NCBI RefSeq assembly: GCF_905475465.1
Contig: NC_062240.1
Coordinates: forward strand, 2,867,001 to 2,931,000
DNA: 64,000 nt
DNA from: Pieris napi
Lineage: Eukaryota; Arthropoda; Insecta; Lepidoptera; Pieridae
Reading direction: 5' to 3'
The stretch's first letter is position 1; every line of letters starts with the position of its first letter. Of the stretch, positions 60,330-64,000 are shown piece after piece. The notes beneath the pieces were generated by a model that was not told the DNA's origin, did no database searches, and saw only the letters and a program-made list of their open reading frames with translations. A program made the position numbers and the translations under genes.

Positions 60330-61650
60330 CTGTTGTGTTTCCTCTTTATTTCATTACAAAATACGTATTAAAAATGTGTAGCGGCGTGTTGTCGCAGAGT
60401 GCAGGCGGCGATAAGCGACCCCCCCTCACCCACTTCCGCCCGCGCTGCTGATAAGGGCCGGTAATGCGCCAACCGTTACCAACATCAAACATTGCCTAGT
60501 TCTCGTTTATGTAGACCCTTTATGAAAACATTGTTTATTTATTAGGTATTAGTTATAGATACAAAGTATCTATGATATACCTAGGTACAACAGCAAACAA
60601 TATCATATATCTAGGCAATATACATCACATCTACCAGCGCTGACATTATATTTCACAACACATTATGCATTTATAATAGTTTGTAGTGTTTTAAATCTAT
60701 ACATACTTTTTGTGGTGGATTTTGTTTGACAAACTGCAGCAAATTTTGCATCGTTTATTGCAGGAATAAGTACTGACTTCGAATACACGTTGGGTAGTCC
60801 CTAGTGAATTTTTATCGCCACCTAGAGAGCTACTCTAAAGATTCTTAAATGTATAAAGTATTATTAATAAACGAAGCAGTATTCAAATCTAATTGAATGT
60901 TTTACTAACATTATTATTTACTTTCCCTCCTTAAAATTAGATTACTAAATGTTCCTTACTTTATTTAAAAGGTATTGATAATTGAAGCTTACATTGTATA
61001 AAGTTGACTACCTACTTCCCTTCAAGAGATGTTAAAAAATTCATATTAAGTCAGCGTGAGCTTTGAGAAAAATCGCAACAATGGCGTATATCTGATTGAT
61101 ACAGACCTTTTCAGTATCGTTTTGAAATTGGTTTGATCATCTCACCAGAGTCCTGAGACAAAATTATTACGACCTACTTACTGCAAACGGTTTCGTATGA
61201 GAACTACATTAGAGCCCTTTTAAATCGCCAATGTTAATACTATATTTCAATACACACTAATATTTATCGTTTTAGATTAGTGGATAATACTGGTTTCATT
61301 GCATGTACCAGTTTCAAATTTAAATAGAAATTCAGGTGGTACAGTTAGATTATAAGAAACATTGCCTAAAGTTAGGCTGTTAAGTGTCTGGGACCATAGT
61401 TGTAGAATAAAATAACGTATCATGTATTTTATTGCACGTGTCACGCAGTAGGGTGTTACGCCGTTACTATTTAAAATATTGTTTGGTAACGATTACTTAA
61501 ACTATTCAATAAAGGTTTAATAAGACAATTAGAAGATAAATATATTATTCACTGTAGTAACATTAACATTACTTGTTTCCACGGCAAACCACAAATATAA
61601 GTCTTTCCTCCAACTTTGATTTTCTCTTTGGAGTAGAGACTTTGGCCGTA
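60330..61650. other. Putative first intron; no feature recognised
   Basis: AT-rich. I looked for a following exon beginning with a membrane helix and found none. Confidence 0.4.
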
Positions 61651-61659
61651 TGTTTCATG

Positions 61660-61865
61660 TGCGCAGGCGCTCATCACCTACATTAAAGATTAAGTAGATG
61701 CCTAGTAGATAGTACCGGTGATCCCAGAGCTGGTGGTTTCCTCGCTCAACGAAATACAGCGAGAAAACGCTACCAGCATTAAAGGTACGCTGCCACAGGG
61801 ACCAAACTTTTTAAATTTGTTTTAATTTTCTATTTATCATTGCGAAATTGTTTATAAATGAAATA
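61660..61865 (+). repeat. Interspersed repeat (same family as 3345-3530)
   Basis: 'gtagatagtaccggtgatcc' with 'cagagctggtggtttcctc' and 'gctgccacaggg' are shared with 3380-3500. Confidence 0.6.
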
Positions 61866-63170
61866 AATAATAACACTTTATTTAAATCACAATATGACAA
61901 AACAAGAGGAATAAAAAAGACAAATAATGTAAATGATGGAATTCCTAAGCGCTTTTCATTGCTTCAACCAGAAATAAAAACTATATTCGATATTAACTAA
62001 TTAGTTGTGTATATAATTATATACATATATGATTAAAAAGAGTACAGTTTTAATAGTATAAGAAAAAAATCTTGCTTAATCGCAAAAAAATCGTTGTTTT
62101 ATTCGTTTTAGTAAAGAAATTTGTTTCTCTTTAGATACATTAGCGAAAGTAACACAAATGCTTATATACTTAGACCGATCGGCGAGGTGTCGTGTCCAAA
62201 ACCTTAACAAGTATATATGCTGCTATATATGTCCTTCCTCTCTGACATTCACTATTAGTTTTAATTTATGAAACAAACATAGAAATGCATGTCCCCCATG
62301 ACTCATGGAGAGGAATTTAATACAACTGAAAATCGTTGAAAAGTTGGAGACTTAATATAGGATCAATTACGTAATGTTATTTGAGAATTAAAATCGTTTT
62401 AGAAAGCTCCAAACTTGCTCATAAAAAGTTATTGCTATTCTGTTATCACTTGTGTAACTTTGCAAATAAAACAAAGCATTCTTAAGTAATTAGTAATCGT
62501 AAATGAAAATGAGACCCATTTTTGTGTGGTCACAAAAGCTATTCAACCATTCTGTCAGTTAATAATAAAAATCAGATAACGCGTTCAAAATACGCAAATG
62601 GTTATCATATATGGCCACGTTTTTATGTAAACAATAGTTAGAGCCATGATAACTCATGTTTTGGGTAGGCCGGAACTGTAGGCCGTTGGCGACACTGACA
62701 CATTTTTATCCGACTTCAAAAAAGGGAGGTTTCTCACTTCGGTTGTGAACAGATTTTGATGATTATTTTATTGTTGGAAAGGAGATATTGTGGTACCATG
62801 ATAAGAAAACAGAATCTGATGAAGACTTTCCAGAGAAATCGATGATAACCTTCGATGGCAGTTGCGTGCTGGTGCGTTTGTAAATTTTTTTCATAACTTA
62901 TATTAAATGTCTGTCTTCATCAGATCGACTCTGGAGTTGTGTGAGTAAGAGTGGAGCCTTTTTTTCTTGTTTAAAACATATATTTAAAATTAATATTATG
63001 CTAAATACGAAGCCACTCGGCTATTGCAAGACTACATGAAAAGATTCACCATTGATATTGTGCGGCCCATTGGGTGTGGCACGCTGGCATAAGTACGAAT
63101 ATGTATATGAAGACTTATGTGTGTGGCATCATAGCTGAAGAACGGACTGGAATTATATATTTATATATTT
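61866..63170. other. No gene seen
   Basis: AT-rich; 62700-62900 ('atccgacttcaaaaaaggga' then 'ggtttctcacttcgg...') resembles a common lepidopteran repeat but lacks defined ends. Confidence 0.4.
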
Positions 63171-63171
63171 T

Positions 63172-63420
63172 AAAAGTCAAAGTCAAATCATTTATTTCAA
63201 TGAGGCCTATTAAAAAGGCACTTTTGAAATTCAAAATTACAATTTAAACAAAATAACTAGTTACCCCTTCCAAAAAGTTCATATGGAGAAGAATGGGCAA
63301 GAAACTCCATAACTACTTTTAAAATACTTTTTACAATATCTTGTACCTATGCATTGTTTTGATAATTAATTGTGAACACCATGTACTTAGACTAAAAAAC
63401 AACTACTATACTAAACTAAA
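63172..63420 (-). repeat. LINE 3' terminal region
   Basis: 'aaaagtcaaagtcaaatcat' then 'ttatttcaatgaggcctatt' and 'gaatgggcaagaaactccat' form a block recurrent at lepidopteran LINE 3' ends. No coding. Confidence 0.55.
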
Positions 63421-63817
63421 ATAAGCGTATGGTGTTATAAAAAACAATGCAGCAGATAATTAAATTATTATGTAGATACATGGTGCTCACATATTCACAA
63501 ATATTGCAATTATACATTTTACAATATTCTTTATAAAAAAGAAATAATTAACATATAGTCAAACAGTGTGTGACGTCAAAGTTGATTCCTTTTTCGAAAT
63601 AAAACAAAATCAAATATAAACATATAATTGGATTACAACATTTGGATTACTCATAAGCATAAGGTCGGGAGTCCTTAATTAAGAATAAACCCCAATAAAG
63701 AAATTGACAGGATTTATTTACATGAATTTCGTTGCCAGTTTTGAAAAAAGTTAAATGCGATATTCATACAAACTATATTGATATAATAATTATTTCTTAA
63801 TTCTTCCTTCATTCCTT

Positions 63818-64000
63818 TTAAGTCTGTGTACCCTTTTTTGGCAAAGTCTTCTTCCAAATCCCCCATTCCTGTCTGCACTGTGTCGCTCTCTGCCTTGTAC
63901 CATCTACTGTTTCTTTAATTTGGTGTATCCACCTTTTAAATTGTCTTCCTCTTTTTCGTTTATTGTACCTTGGGCAGCAGATCTTGCTCCAATGTTCTGT
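63818..64000 (-). mobile_element. LINE reverse-transcriptase C-terminus, continues past the right edge
   Basis: On the minus strand the frame is open from 64000 to the TAA at 63820-63818: a basic KRKRGRQFKRWIHQIKETV segment, then QCRQEWGIWKKTL. This is the C-terminal pattern of RTE-type LINEs (a GRP-K-RW-D-like stretch followed by an R-EW segment). The catalytic part would lie beyond the window. Confidence 0.75.

Overview
This window is nuclear DNA of a lepidopteran insect (moth or butterfly). The evidence is AT-rich intergenic sequence, spliced insect genes with GT-AG introns, and a dense load of repeat types typical of Lepidoptera: Helitrons ending in CTAG, tRNA-derived SINEs, LINE 3' ends with a 'gagcctcctgcccgtttgcc'-type tail, and many inverted-repeat MITEs. 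No CRISPR array, rRNA, operon or genuine tRNA gene was seen. All gene models below were assembled by eye from splice sites, reading phase and protein family patterns.

Layout. At 1-2109 (minus) an uninterrupted LINE reading frame (endonuclease plus reverse transcriptase) runs off the left edge. From 2.1 to 14 kb the sequence is repeats and unexplained AT-rich DNA, including nested LINEs. From 14.0 to 34.2 kb (plus) lie six exons of a beaten-path (Beat)-type two-Ig-domain surface protein with a GPI-anchor-like C-terminus. Its introns are full of Helitrons, a Harbinger derivative, a perfect 107-bp foldback, a pogo-like element and a 1.6-kb inverted-repeat element. From 34.2 to 39.4 kb no gene is seen.

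The span 39.5-46.3 kb is a compact housekeeping cluster. A TBC1D23-like Golgi vesicle-capture protein (minus) is divergent from an AMPK beta subunit (plus), and the AMPK gene converges on an SLC35A-type nucleotide-sugar transporter (minus). From 47.9 to 56.3 kb (plus) there is an orphan receptor guanylate cyclase (11 coding exons, about 1181 aa) with a probable CpG-rich promoter/5' UTR exon upstream. The span 57.5-60.3 kb holds two GC-rich segments that look like first exons of a further plus-strand gene; the second could begin a DHHC palmitoyltransferase. The right end is repeats, finishing in a LINE reverse-transcriptase C-terminus on the minus strand.

The genes do not form one pathway. Their roles are cell-surface recognition (Beat), endosome-to-Golgi capture (TBC1D23), energy sensing (AMPK beta), Golgi nucleotide-sugar supply (SLC35A) and cGMP signalling (guanylate cyclase). 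The most unusual material is in the mobile DNA: an uninterrupted LINE frame, a 1.6-kb element with about a dozen copies of a TCTGAC-type motif, a long perfect hairpin, and two Helitrons joined head to tail.
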